DNA of 64,000 bases, taken from Anabaena azotica FACHB-119. GTDB lineage: Bacteria; Cyanobacteriota; Cyanobacteriia; Cyanobacteriales; Nostocaceae. The stretch spans positions 62,001-126,000 of the forward strand of contig NZ_JACJSG010000017.1 of the NCBI RefSeq assembly GCF_014697625.1, read 5' to 3'. The notes below the pieces were generated by a model. The model did no database searches and was not told where the DNA came from. It saw only the letters and a list, made by a program, of their open reading frames with translations. A program made the translations under genes and the position numbers. The first letter of the stretch is position 1. Each line of letters starts with the position of its first letter. This document shows, in pieces, positions 34,778 through 44,251 of this stretch.

Positions 34778-34812
34778 CAGTTATCAGTTATCAGTTATCA
34801 GTTATCAGTTAA
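34778..34812. repeat. STRR array (CAGTTAT)
   Basis: Five copies of the heptamer CAGTTAT, upstream of hetN; the same unit as at 7093-7133. Confidence 0.9.
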
Positions 34813-35055
34813 TAATTGGGGGAAACAGTACACAATTTGTTATAGGTTGCGTCGCCGCTTTAAATCCCCTACTATAGCCCCGGTAACTGTTCACTTTTCA
34901 CTGTTGACTGGTTTCATTCAAGGGTTTGTTCAACGAGAATAACCTTATAATCCACCTACATTTATAGCATTTATTCAGGTGGGGTAGTGTTATTGATAAA
35001 CCTTATTTAATATCATGTCAGATCATGTCCGCTTAATCACTTATCATATCTTGGG

Positions 35056-35140
35056 GGTTGGTAATTGGTGATTGGTAATTGGTAATTGCTACTTAGACTT
35101 ATCTTTCCTATTACCCATTCGCTATTACCCATTACCAACC
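35056..35140. repeat. Dispersed inverted repeat with GGTAATTGG units
   Basis: GGTTGGTAATTGGTGATTGG at the left pairs with CCATTACCAACC at the right. With the adjacent GCTTAATCACTTATCATATC (from about 35031) it matches, in opposite orientation, the segment 61977-62070. A shorter relative lies at 39017-39090. Confidence 0.7.
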
Positions 35141-35431
35141 CTAGCAACCATATCGTCAGTAATTAGCCGGACTTGATGTCATAGGAAAAACCCAGTTTCT
35201 TATAGAAACCGGGTTGGACGCATGAAATCAAAATTTTGGGGACTGGGGAGTGGGGAGAGATGAGGGAGTGGGGGGAGTGGGGGGAGATGGGGAAGCAATT
35301 TTAACTACCTTGTCTTCTACTCTGTAAGAAGCTAAAGCCACATCTGTAGCGGATTGCAATCGGATAGAATACAGATTCATCTGCGTCCATCTGCGTTCAT
35401 CTGCGTTCAATCATTTTTTCTGTACCTTACT

Positions 35432-35544
35432 GGGCGTTGCTGAATCAAGATATGAATTTGTCTCACGCAAAGGCGCAAAGGCGCTAAGTTACAAAGAAAA
35501 AGGCCGGTCATTTTGCGATTTCATATTCTAATTCAGCAACGCCC
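35432..35544. mobile_element. MITE with GGGCGTTGCTGAAT ends and 6-bp target duplication
   Basis: GGGCGTTGCTGAAT (35432-35445) is matched by ATTCAGCAACGCCC (35531-35544); the inverted similarity extends inward imperfectly. CTTACT flanks both sides (35426-35431 and 35545-35550). 113 bp, non-coding, and includes the CACGCAAAGGCGCAAAGGCG motif. Confidence 0.8.
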
Positions 35545-35630
35545 CTTACTGACTTGAAAACCGCTATAACTCTCCCTCATCTCCCTCATCCCCCTCATCT
35601 CCCTCATCTCCCTCATCTCCCTCATCCCTC

Positions 35631-37151
35631 CTAAGCCAATGTTAAAAAGCCGGTTTGAATCAAGTAGGCTGTGTAGGTCATGAATAATTTACCGTCGATA
35701 GGTGGACAGCTAATAGGACTATCTGCTAGCGCCTTCAGGGTGTCTTGACAGCTTATGTAGGGTCTTCTAGCTTTGAGGTATAAATCGGGAATGGTGAGTT
35801 GTTCATCAGACCAGCGTTCTAGGAGGAAGGGACGCAGGGTGTATAAAGGGTTATCTACAGAAGTAGCATTTTTAATTAACTCTGCTTGCCATTCTTCGTA
35901 GGGGAGGGTTTTGATTTCATAGCCAAAAGAACGTACCCAGTCAACCAAAACACTTAAGGATACTGGTTCGGGGTGTTGTAAGTGGAAAGATTTACCTAGC
36001 GATCGCTTCTGCATAGATAGATAAACGATCGCTTTGCTGACATAATCTACAGGAGACATATCGAGCATATATTCCACTTCCGGGAAGCATCCCATTTGCA
36101 GACAACCCTTGACCATGAGATTAATGAAGTCGTGGGTATTACCGATACCTGTCTGACTGTCGCCAGCAATTAGGGGGGGTCTATGAATGGTAACAGGTAA
36201 ACCGCGATCGCTCGCAATCTTCACCAACTTCTCCGCCACCCATTTAGTTTGAGAATATCCCAGGAAAATACCTTCCCAATGGCTAAAATTATCATCTTCC
36301 TTCACCACCTTACCAGCGTAAACAGGTGATTCAAACACCGCCACGCTAGAAACATAATGCACAGGCTTAACTTTAATTTGACAAGCCAATCTTAAAATTT
36401 CCTGAGTTCCCAAAACATTCGCCGCCTTCAAAGCCGAGTAAGGGAAAACATAATTTAGCAACGCACCACTATGATAAATAGTGTCAATTTCCGCCGCTAA
36501 AGTTTGGAAATTTGTGGCACTTAAACCCAACAAAGGTTCAGCCAAATCACCAATCACCGGAATAATTCTTGCTGCGTATTCATCCTGCCAAATTGCATAA
36601 CCTTCCAGATTATTTTGCAATTTAGCTTTACCCGCTACAACATCAGCAGCACGTACCAAACAATAAATATCAGCCTGAGTTTGCTGTAGTAATTCTCGAA
36701 TTAGGAAAGCACCTAAAAACCCAGTCGCACCAGTAACTAAAACTTTCTTAGGTTGAGTCACAGGAAAATCAACAGGAGTAGCACCACCAGGGTGAATTGT
36801 TGGGTCAAGAACTACCTCAGCTTGCAAATCCAAAACAGGCGCATCATTAGCCAAGCTAGAAGTATTAGACTCTGTATCTTGCCCCTCTGATTGTTCTTCC
36901 ACTTCCTCCGCTAATCGCCCAGACAATGATTCAATCGTGGGATAATGCCACAACAACAAAGGTGATGGTTGAAAACCCAACAATTTCTCTAGTTTACTAA
37001 CTAGCGTCATCGCCTGCGCCGAATCTAAACCATAACTTTCCAAATTGATAGTAGGGTCAATTTCCTCAGCATCTACCCCCAACAATTCAGCCAGGTTAGA
37101 TATCATCCAAGCTTGAATATCTGCCGCACTATAAGTTTCTTTTAGACTCAT
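35631..37151 (-). CDS. hglB: HglB/HetM: ACP plus thioester reductase
   Basis: 506 residues. N-terminal acyl carrier domain with the phosphopantetheine serine S44 in ESYGLDSAQAMTLVSKLE. From about residue 135 a thioester-reductase (Lys2/CAR-type) domain: KVLVTGATGFLGAFLIRELL, later HYVSSVAVF and GYSQTKWVAEKLV (Tyr/Lys active site), GIGNTHDFINLMVKGCLQMG. It probably releases the finished chain from ACP by NADPH-dependent reduction to the fatty alcohol of the glycolipid. Called hetM in older work. Last gene of the - strand hgl series before the hetN spacer. Confidence 0.93.
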   Translation of the reverse strand: MSLKETYSAADIQAWMISNLAELLGVDAEEIDPTINLESYGLDSAQAMTLVSKLEKLLGFQPSPLLLWHYPTIESLSGRLAEEVEEQSEGQDTESNTSSLANDAPVLDLQAEVVLDPTIHPGGATPVDFPVTQPKKVLVTGATGFLGAFLIRELLQQTQADIYCLVRAADVVAGKAKLQNNLEGYAIWQDEYAARIIPVIGDLAEPLLGLSATNFQTLAAEIDTIYHSGALLNYVFPYSALKAANVLGTQEILRLACQIKVKPVHYVSSVAVFESPVYAGKVVKEDDNFSHWEGIFLGYSQTKWVAEKLVKIASDRGLPVTIHRPPLIAGDSQTGIGNTHDFINLMVKGCLQMGCFPEVEYMLDMSPVDYVSKAIVYLSMQKRSLGKSFHLQHPEPVSLSVLVDWVRSFGYEIKTLPYEEWQAELIKNATSVDNPLYTLRPFLLERWSDEQLTIPDLYLKARRPYISCQDTLKALADSPISCPPIDGKLFMTYTAYLIQTGFLTLA

Positions 37152-37319
37152 CTTGAAAACTCCAAATTATTTAATTACGAACTTGGTAATATTGGCTTTA
37201 GTAGGGTGGGCATTGCCCACCATCTGCTAATTGAGAAAGTGCAAGATATTAGATAATCCAACTTGCCAAAAATATCGATATCGTTTGGTAATGGTCAATA
37301 TGTTTTCACCCATTACCCC

Positions 37320-38978
37320 TTAATACCGAACAGGCTGATACTGACTATAGAAATCAGTAATTTGCAGCCCTTGAATTTTTAAACTTTGAATACGATATAA
37401 AAACGCCGCACCATTCATAATGTGATGAGCAACATCAACCACAAGCCGATTTTGTGGTTCTGCTAAATAAGAACCACGCACCCAGTCATTAAAACTCCCC
37501 ATTGCCGGGCCGCACCAAATTTGATAATCAACTTCTCTACCTTTTTCCCCAGCACTAGACCAACGAGAAGACAACCCTAAATACCAACGAAAAATTAACG
37601 CCATTTTCAACTTAGGATTATTCACAGCCTTACCCAACTTCTCAGGATTCTTCTGTGATAAATAAGCGGCTGTTCCTTCCCAAACCTCGGCAATTGTCTT
37701 GCGAAAAACTTGTTTTTCTAACTTATCTTTTTCTGCTTGGGGAATAGCTTCAATCGAATCATAACTGCGGTATAATTCATACAACTTTTGCGCCCGCATC
37801 GCGAACATTGTACCGCGTTTGAGAACTTGTAACTTCACTCCCATTTCAAACATATCGGCGGCGGGAGCCATAATGACATCAGCCATTTCCGCCTGTGCTA
37901 ATAACTTTTTAGTATGTTCACAAGCACCAGATTCAATACAAGCTTGATTCACCGAACCAGTAACAACATAAGCAGCACCCATCATAAAAGCTGCTAAAGC
38001 AGATTCCGGTGTTGCAATTCCCCCAGCCGCACCAACTCTCATAGGTTGCGGATAATGATATTTAGTTTGAATTTCATCCCGCAAAGCAATAATTGAAGGT
38101 AGCAAACAAACCAAAGGACGATTATCTGTATGTCCGCCAGAATCAGCTTCCACAGTAATATCATCCGCCATTGGCACCTTTTCCGCCAACTTCGCTTGCA
38201 ACTCAGTAATTAAACCTTCTTCCAGCAATTCCTTAATAATTCTGGCTGGTGCTGGCTGCATAAATTTACTCGCAACTTCCCGGCGAGAAATTTTGGCAAT
38301 GACCTTATTTTTGATTTGAATTTGATTAGCATCATTTAAACTTAAACCCGCCACCCGATAATAAACAATGTTGGGCGTTAAATCTAAAAATGCCGAAGCT
38401 TCTACCGTTGTCACCCCATATTTGAGGTACAAATCCACAGCACGGCGTTCAATCGCCATTTCGTTGGGGCTGTGAATCAAATTGAAGGCGTATGGGCCAT
38501 GAGGTAAAGCTTGCTGAATACGACTAATAGCTGCTTCTAAACGTTCTGGAGGTAAACCACCCGCACCAAAGGAACCTAAAATTTTCTCTTTACCTAAAGC
38601 AATGATCATTTCTTCCGACGCAATACCGCCAGCCATTGCTCCAGTCATATAGGCAGACTTTACGCCATAAAATGAGAGAAAACTAGGGTCGCCTAACTGT
38701 TGAATTTTGATAGGTGCTAAAGATGTTAAAAGTTCTACCTGTCCTATTGCGCCAATTTCCGCCGGAGACAAATAACCGTCATTTGTGACACCGATGTTAT
38801 CAGCAACCTTAACAATGTAACAAGGTTTATCTAGGGTGAGTAATTTGTTTTTTATAGCTGTGGGTTCAAAAGCTATGCAGTCTAAAGAACCCTTCCAAAC
38901 TAAATTTTGATATGAGTTATGGGCAGAAAAACTCAGACCATTATCATATTTATTTATCAGCGCTTCCACAGTCGTCAC
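37320..38978 (-). CDS. hglA: PfaD-type FMN-dependent enoyl reductase
   Basis: 552 residues, nitronate monooxygenase-like TIM barrel of the PfaD family used in trans by polyunsaturated and glycolipid-type synthases. Features: AGGIASEEMIIALGK, FGAGGLPPERLEAAI, VGAAGGIATPESALAAFMMG and AAYVVTGSVNQACIESGACE (FMN phosphate region), LAQAEMADVIMAPAADMFEM. It would reduce enoyl thioesters during chain extension. The symbol hglA follows the hglEFGDCAB order as I remember it and is less certain than the function. Spacing to hglB is 168 bases, including a GTAGGGTGGGCATTGCCCAC repeat at about 37201. Confidence 0.85.
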   Translation of the reverse strand: MTTVEALINKYDNGLSFSAHNSYQNLVWKGSLDCIAFEPTAIKNKLLTLDKPCYIVKVADNIGVTNDGYLSPAEIGAIGQVELLTSLAPIKIQQLGDPSFLSFYGVKSAYMTGAMAGGIASEEMIIALGKEKILGSFGAGGLPPERLEAAISRIQQALPHGPYAFNLIHSPNEMAIERRAVDLYLKYGVTTVEASAFLDLTPNIVYYRVAGLSLNDANQIQIKNKVIAKISRREVASKFMQPAPARIIKELLEEGLITELQAKLAEKVPMADDITVEADSGGHTDNRPLVCLLPSIIALRDEIQTKYHYPQPMRVGAAGGIATPESALAAFMMGAAYVVTGSVNQACIESGACEHTKKLLAQAEMADVIMAPAADMFEMGVKLQVLKRGTMFAMRAQKLYELYRSYDSIEAIPQAEKDKLEKQVFRKTIAEVWEGTAAYLSQKNPEKLGKAVNNPKLKMALIFRWYLGLSSRWSSAGEKGREVDYQIWCGPAMGSFNDWVRGSYLAEPQNRLVVDVAHHIMNGAAFLYRIQSLKIQGLQITDFYSQYQPVRY

Positions 38979-39016
38979 AGTCGTTCCCTCGCACGATTAG
39001 CAATGAATTACTAACT

Positions 39017-39090
39017 TTTGGTAATCGGTAATCGGTAATTGGTAATGGGAAACAAACTATTACCTATTACCCATTACCCATTACCACCCT
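39017..39090. repeat. Inverted GGTAATCGG/ACCCATTACC repeat
   Basis: GGTAATCGGTAATCGGTAAT and CTATTACCCATTACCCATTA form a hairpin in the 124-bp gap between hglC and the PfaD gene; related to 35056-35140 and 61977-62043. Confidence 0.7.
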
Positions 39091-39102
39091 AAAGAAAATT
39101 AA

Positions 39103-42100
39103 CTACTTCACTTCCTCATTCAATAAATCTTCGGCGCAAGCCATTTGTAATTGAATGATTTCACTCATCTGCTTACTAAAATCTTGTCTGGCTTTTAAGA
39201 AAGCTGTGTGATTTTGCGTAATTCGCTCATGATTTGCATTCAGCTTTTGATACTGAGCCGTATTTAACTCCAACATATGGATGATGGTTGCAAATTCGCT
39301 GTCGGTGGTGGTTGATGGGAGAAAATCTTCTGGTGTAGCTGGTGCAGTTGCAATTAACTCAGACGATTTTAATTGTTCTTCTGGCTGGAAAACGTGTTCA
39401 ATGATATTTTCCGCAGAAAATTCTCCTTGAGGTACAGTTTCAGTATTAGTTGGCTGTGGTAATTTGAGTGAATTTATACTTAAAAAATCACTGGCTAGAG
39501 GAATATTATGCTGACGTTTTGCAGCCCGTTCCTTTTTAAATTTATCAGCGATTTCTTGAAACAGTTTACGGTTTTCTTCACTCAAGATTTTGCCAGTAAT
39601 TGAGTCACCACCTAAAGTTATAGTCCGCAGCATAGCTTTATTTAGCTTGCTAGTTTCTGTAATTGGGCTGTAAAGTGGTGCTAAATTAACATTCACTCGA
39701 TGGCTGACAAGTTTAGCTAAGGCTTTAACAAATGAAGTATGGTCATCAAGACCCCGACGATTTAGGGATACGGTAATGTGTTCTTTATCTTCCAAGATTT
39801 TATCAATCCAGCGAGAACAAACACTACCCGCACCAGCTTCCACAAATATTTTCGCACCGTCGTCGTAGATGCGGTTAACTAATTTGGGAAAATCTAATTC
39901 TTGAGATAACCCTGTGGCGATACTACGGGCGATAATCTCACTTTCTAATGTGATAGTTTGATATTCGGCAGCAGAATAGAATATTGTATCGGGAATGTTT
40001 TGTGTTGGTAAAGTATTTAATTTGACCAACTCATCAAACTCCGATCGCATGGTTTGACAATGAATCACATGGTCGAAAGGAGCCGGGAAAGCATTACACC
40101 CAATGGTTTTTATCACCCTTTGACAAGCCGCCGGTTCACCTGCTATCAATACTTCTTCTGGTGTATTAATTTGTGTCAGATAAACACGGGTTTCATTTCT
40201 CACAGCATCCCGCACCTGGACAGGACTAGCCATCAGCACATAATTAGCCCATAAATTATCACCCGAAGCTGACGCAGCTTTTGGTAAACCCCAATACTCA
40301 CGCACAGCATTTTTCGGCCCGGATAACCTATCGCCAAACAAAGCCGAGGAGTTGAAGGAATTACTCCCTTCATAAAAGTTACTCCATACTCCTTGAGCAA
40401 CCATCATACTAGTTTCACCCAAGCTATACCCAAACACATATTTAGGACGAACTTGAAAATCATCCCGAATGATGGTTGTTAGCAGTCTGGTGCAAAACAT
40501 TTCTGCTTCAAACATGGCTAAAGAATCATTGAGTAATTTCTTCTCTAGCTGTTCTAGCTGTCTGGTAGTTAATTTACTTAAACTTCTAGGAAATACTAGC
40601 CTCTCTACATCCGCAGCACGTTTGTAAATACTCTTCACGAAGGGGTTGTCATGAAGTTTGGGAAAGAGGCGGAAAAGATGGCGACCAATACCTATATAGG
40701 AGTTCACCGCAGCCGGATAAACGTAAGCAACTTCACCCTTTTTACCCAATGGGTTGGCTGTGAAATAACTACCTACAGGTGTTTGCCAATCTGTACCTTT
40801 GTCAAAAGCTACATTAATTCCTTTGCGTGCAGATTCAATTTCTCTGAGGAGTTCTTTCTTGTTACGTCCGGTAATTGATATGGCGTAATTAGCTTGAGTT
40901 TGTTGTTGAAAACTATTGAAGGTTTGGCTAGCACTATTGGATAAACAAGCACTTTCTCCAATACTTTTTTGTAGCTGATTTAATGCTTCTAACAAACTTG
41001 TTTTGTCATTACCAGCAACAGGGAACAGATAAAAAGGCATCTGTTCCAAATACCTATTTGGACGCTCTTGTTGATTAGTTTCTTCTGAGAGAATGATATG
41101 TGCATAACTACCATCACAACCCAGTCCATTAATTGCGGCGATGCGTCGGGGAGCATTCTTACTCAGGAACCAAGGTCGAGATTCTGTCGCCACATAGAAA
41201 GGACTACCTTCAAAAGCTTGGGGTGTCTTGACACCAGACCAGTTAGGGGTGGCGGGGATGTATCTGTAGTACAGACACAAGGCTGTTTTGATTAAACTGG
41301 CAATTCCTGAAGCCACGAAGGTGTGACCAATGTTTGCTTTGACACTGCCAATAGCACAGTGCAAACCGTAACCTACTGATGGGTATGCTTGCACTAAACC
41401 AGCAATTTCGGCTTCATCTTCTTGAGGAATCCCACTAGCGCAAACTTCTACATAATTAACTTGGTCTGGCTGTACACCCGCCATTTGAAAAGCTTGCTGA
41501 CAGGCTTGGTTAATGCTTGCCCCATCTAAGGTTGTGTAGGTTTGACCGATACTGATAGCATCAATTACGGCATAGATGCGATCGCCATTTTCTATCGCCA
41601 CATCATGACGCTTCAGCACAACTACACCCGCACCTTCTCCTGGTGTCCAACCGTTGGCTTTTTGGTCGTAGCTTAAGGTATTAATGCCAGTATTAATCTT
41701 AGCCTCTTGACTACGTAATAATACGTTTTCAACACCACCAGCCAAATCGACTGCACCAACAACCACCGCATCCACTTCGTTAGTCATAAGTAGCATTTGT
41801 GCCACTTCCAACGCCTTGAATGCAGAACTTTCCACAGCCGTTAAGGTGAAGGAAGGCCCGGTAAAATTCCACAACGAAGAAATGCGACTCGCCATAATGT
41901 TGGCAATATAGCTTAAATACTCACCAATCTCTACTTCATGGTGAACGCTATCTTTAACGATGGTTTCCAGTTGCGAAACTTGTTCTGGCGCTAGAGTGAT
42001 TTCTGCCGCATTTAAACCATCTTTAACTTGCCAAGATGAATCCCAGCGTTGTTGTAGTTGATGTACAGATAACTCCGTTTCTGTGGCGATAATAACTGCA

Positions 42101-42465
42101 ACATTACCACCTTCGGGAATTTTCGCATCTTTCAGGGCGCGATCGGCCACAGTCAACAGTAGCAATTGTTGAGGGTTGAGTTTTTCAACTTCGTTAGGAG
42201 GAATCTTATAGGCAAGAGTATCAATATCAAACTCTTGGATATAAGCACCTATAGGCGCATTTCTATCTACTAAACCATACTCTTGCAATAAGTCTTTTTG
42301 CTCATCAATACCGTACCATCTTTTCGGCGGTAGGGAGATGAAATGCTGCTTACCTTCATAAATACTACGTTCAAACGCATCTAAGCTTTTGCACTCACCA
42401 AAGAAGGCATCCATGCCTACAATTGCGATTTTAGCTGTGTTGTTATTTTCTGTTTCCAACATCAC
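39103..42465 (-). CDS. hglC: HglC: chain-length-factor-like KS plus acyltransferase
   Basis: 1120 residues. Residues about 12-460 form a ketosynthase fold, but the nucleophile position reads AVESSAFKAL (Glu212 for Cys) and the first His motif reads VCASGIPQED instead of xHGTGT; only the second His (NIGHT) remains. This is therefore a chain-length-factor/PfaB-like inactive KS. An acyltransferase follows, with VFGYSLGETSMM (Ser near 678) and a C-terminal helical tail. It probably pairs with HglD (active KS) downstream of HglE. A palindromic repeat separates it from hglD. Confidence 0.88.
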   Translation of the reverse strand: MMLETENNNTAKIAIVGMDAFFGECKSLDAFERSIYEGKQHFISLPPKRWYGIDEQKDLLQEYGLVDRNAPIGAYIQEFDIDTLAYKIPPNEVEKLNPQQLLLLTVADRALKDAKIPEGGNVAVIIATETELSVHQLQQRWDSSWQVKDGLNAAEITLAPEQVSQLETIVKDSVHHEVEIGEYLSYIANIMASRISSLWNFTGPSFTLTAVESSAFKALEVAQMLLMTNEVDAVVVGAVDLAGGVENVLLRSQEAKINTGINTLSYDQKANGWTPGEGAGVVVLKRHDVAIENGDRIYAVIDAISIGQTYTTLDGASINQACQQAFQMAGVQPDQVNYVEVCASGIPQEDEAEIAGLVQAYPSVGYGLHCAIGSVKANIGHTFVASGIASLIKTALCLYYRYIPATPNWSGVKTPQAFEGSPFYVATESRPWFLSKNAPRRIAAINGLGCDGSYAHIILSEETNQQERPNRYLEQMPFYLFPVAGNDKTSLLEALNQLQKSIGESACLSNSASQTFNSFQQQTQANYAISITGRNKKELLREIESARKGINVAFDKGTDWQTPVGSYFTANPLGKKGEVAYVYPAAVNSYIGIGRHLFRLFPKLHDNPFVKSIYKRAADVERLVFPRSLSKLTTRQLEQLEKKLLNDSLAMFEAEMFCTRLLTTIIRDDFQVRPKYVFGYSLGETSMMVAQGVWSNFYEGSNSFNSSALFGDRLSGPKNAVREYWGLPKAASASGDNLWANYVLMASPVQVRDAVRNETRVYLTQINTPEEVLIAGEPAACQRVIKTIGCNAFPAPFDHVIHCQTMRSEFDELVKLNTLPTQNIPDTIFYSAAEYQTITLESEIIARSIATGLSQELDFPKLVNRIYDDGAKIFVEAGAGSVCSRWIDKILEDKEHITVSLNRRGLDDHTSFVKALAKLVSHRVNVNLAPLYSPITETSKLNKAMLRTITLGGDSITGKILSEENRKLFQEIADKFKKERAAKRQHNIPLASDFLSINSLKLPQPTNTETVPQGEFSAENIIEHVFQPEEQLKSSELIATAPATPEDFLPSTTTDSEFATIIHMLELNTAQYQKLNANHERITQNHTAFLKARQDFSKQMSEIIQLQMACAEDLLNEEVK

Positions 42466-42496
42466 TCTACTATTCTCAAGGTTAAAGTTTTTATAA

Positions 42497-42553
42497 GTTC
42501 GTAGTGAGGGCTTTAGCCCTCATTTACTAAGGGCTAAAGCCCTTACTACGAAC
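42497..42553. repeat. Dispersed palindromic repeat between hglD and hglC
   Basis: GTTCGTAGTGAGGGCTTTAG then CCCT (42497-42520) and AGGGCTAAAGCCCTTACTAC then GAAC (42530-42553) pair almost fully. It begins right after the hglD stop codon and ends 31 bases before the hglC start. As RNA it is a strong hairpin but has no U-run, so processing, stability or partial attenuation is more likely than simple termination. Confidence 0.85.
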
Positions 42554-43903
42554 TTATTTTTCTAAAATCAGATGGGAGTTTGTACCACCAAAACCAAAAG
42601 CACTTAACGCCGCGTATTTAGTTGAATTATTTTGCGGCCATTTTGTTCGACTACGCACAATATTTTTGGCAGAAATCACATGATTTTCCGAACTTATGGG
42701 ATCATTTACGTTAATAGTCGGCGGAATCTCACCATGATTCATACTGTAAATTGCTTTTGTCAAACTCACCATTCCCGCAGCTACTAATAAATGACCCACA
42801 TTAGCTTTAGCTGAACCTACTAACGGTTTTGCTTGATGTTTGCCAAAAAAGGTTTCTATCGATTCAAGTTCAGTAGTATCTCCCAGTAAAGTACCAGTAG
42901 CGTGACATTCCATATAATCGATAGCTTTGGGGCTGAGTTGGGCTTCTTGATAAGCACGTTCAAAAGCTAGAACTTGCCCTTTTGTATTAGGACTGAGTAA
43001 ATGCTTACCTTTACCATCATTAGAAAGCCCATTACCGCAAACCGTCGCCAAAATTTTATCTCCATCTCTAACGGCATCACTGTAACGTTTTAACATTACC
43101 ATTCCGATACCTTCGGAAGTAATTAAACCCCTTGATGCCTTATCTAGAGGTGAACTGATAGCGTTTTCTGGATAGCCTTGAACACCAGAGAACAACATCC
43201 GCAAATATAGAGGATCTGAACAACTGATAGCACCAGCTAACATGACATCAGCTTTGCGCGTCCAGAGGTAGTGAGATGCTAACTTAATAGAGTAGAAGGC
43301 AGAAGAACAAGCAGCATCTATACACATATGAATACGTGATAGAGAAAAAGCCTTAGCTATTAACGCAGCTGGTAAACCACATATCATGGCATTGTGTGTA
43401 GCTGGTTTAGTAGCTGTGGGTAAAGCCGCTAGATGGAAATCTTGATTTTGTAAAAGTTCTGCAACAGCCGGTTGGATAGTTTGACGATAAATTGGTGCAA
43501 TGAGTTGATTAGAAAGCTTTGTGGGGAAAGCTAGGGTTCCTAAAATTACTCCACATTTAGAAAGAACCTCTTTATTTCCCCAATAACCACTATGTACAAT
43601 TGCTTGTTTAGCAGCGTATAGTGACCATTTGCAGGTGTTATCTAAGCTTTCCACATATTCTGATGGCAGATTGTATTCACCGGCATCAAATTTAAAATTG
43701 CGAATAAACCCACCTTTGAGGAAGTAAAATTTTTCCGGCTTGCCTTTTACAGGGTCGTAAAATATTGTGGGATCTACACCTAATTCTTCGACAGTTACAG
43801 ATGATGTCGAATCTTTTTGTTCGGTGATATTTTGCCAAAATTGCTCAGGATTGTTAGCATCAGGAAAGAGGCAAGATAACCCAATGATGGCGATTTTTTC
43901 CAC
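42554..43903 (-). CDS. hglD: HglD: beta-ketoacyl synthase
   Basis: 449 residues, a stand-alone ketosynthase with the complete catalytic triad: Cys199 (CIDAACSSAF), His in ECHATGTLLGD (near 336) and His in KANVGHLLVAAG (near 371). The C-terminus SAFGFGGTNSHLILEK is typical. It condenses the growing chain with malonyl units. The adjacent hglC lacks the nucleophile, so the two resemble a KS/CLF pair. Upstream spacer to the KR-DH gene is 348 bases and repeat-filled. Confidence 0.88.
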   Translation of the reverse strand: MEKIAIIGLSCLFPDANNPEQFWQNITEQKDSTSSVTVEELGVDPTIFYDPVKGKPEKFYFLKGGFIRNFKFDAGEYNLPSEYVESLDNTCKWSLYAAKQAIVHSGYWGNKEVLSKCGVILGTLAFPTKLSNQLIAPIYRQTIQPAVAELLQNQDFHLAALPTATKPATHNAMICGLPAALIAKAFSLSRIHMCIDAACSSAFYSIKLASHYLWTRKADVMLAGAISCSDPLYLRMLFSGVQGYPENAISSPLDKASRGLITSEGIGMVMLKRYSDAVRDGDKILATVCGNGLSNDGKGKHLLSPNTKGQVLAFERAYQEAQLSPKAIDYMECHATGTLLGDTTELESIETFFGKHQAKPLVGSAKANVGHLLVAAGMVSLTKAIYSMNHGEIPPTINVNDPISSENHVISAKNIVRSRTKWPQNNSTKYAALSAFGFGGTNSHLILEK

Positions 43904-44251
43904 TACTAATTTCCTCGTTAGGGTATAACGAATTACTACTTATTGGATTTACGCTATTCCCCTCTGTGTCTTCGTGTCTCTGTGGTGAAATAAGATGTTT
44001 CTAAACGACAGAGGCACAGAGGCACAGAGAATTAATTAGGATGGATTTACAGTTATTCGCAGACGAGCAAGGATGTAAGGCTGATTAATATCGGCCTACT
44101 ATAGCAATCCTAATTTATTTAGGATGTTTTGCGAGGTTTGTTTTAAGAATTGGGGAGTGTCAGTGAACAGTTATCAGTGAACAGTGAACAGTTATCAAAC
44201 GTATAGTAGGCTACTTATACCATTCCACTGATAACTGTCAACTGTCAACTG
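43904..44251. repeat. Repeat-filled spacer between KR-DH gene and hglD
   Basis: Contains an inverted CCTCTGTGTCTTCGTGTCTC / CAGAGGCACAGAGGCACAGA pair (43962-44030), the same family as at 58382-58450, and an STRR-type inverted block of GAACAGTTATCAGTGAACAG and GATAACTGTCAACTGTCAAC (about 44162-44250). No gene seen. Either a new promoter is hidden here or the hgl transcript reads through. Confidence 0.75.

Larger units (their letters stand above)
34485..35630. other. hetN upstream spacer, repeat-rich
   Basis: About 1.1 kb without a supported gene. Contents in order: ATTCAAAATTCAAAATT repeats (34559-34583); STRR CAGTTAT array (34778-34812); inverted GGTAATTGG/CCATTACC repeat (35056-35140); AAACCCAGTTTC/GAAACCGGGTT hairpin (35188-35215); pyrimidine/purine tract; TCTGCGTTCATCTGCGTTCA repeat (about 35379-35412); a MITE (35432-35544) and CTCATCTCCC tract (35575-35628). 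The hetN promoter must lie in its left part but I could not define it. Confidence 0.6.
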
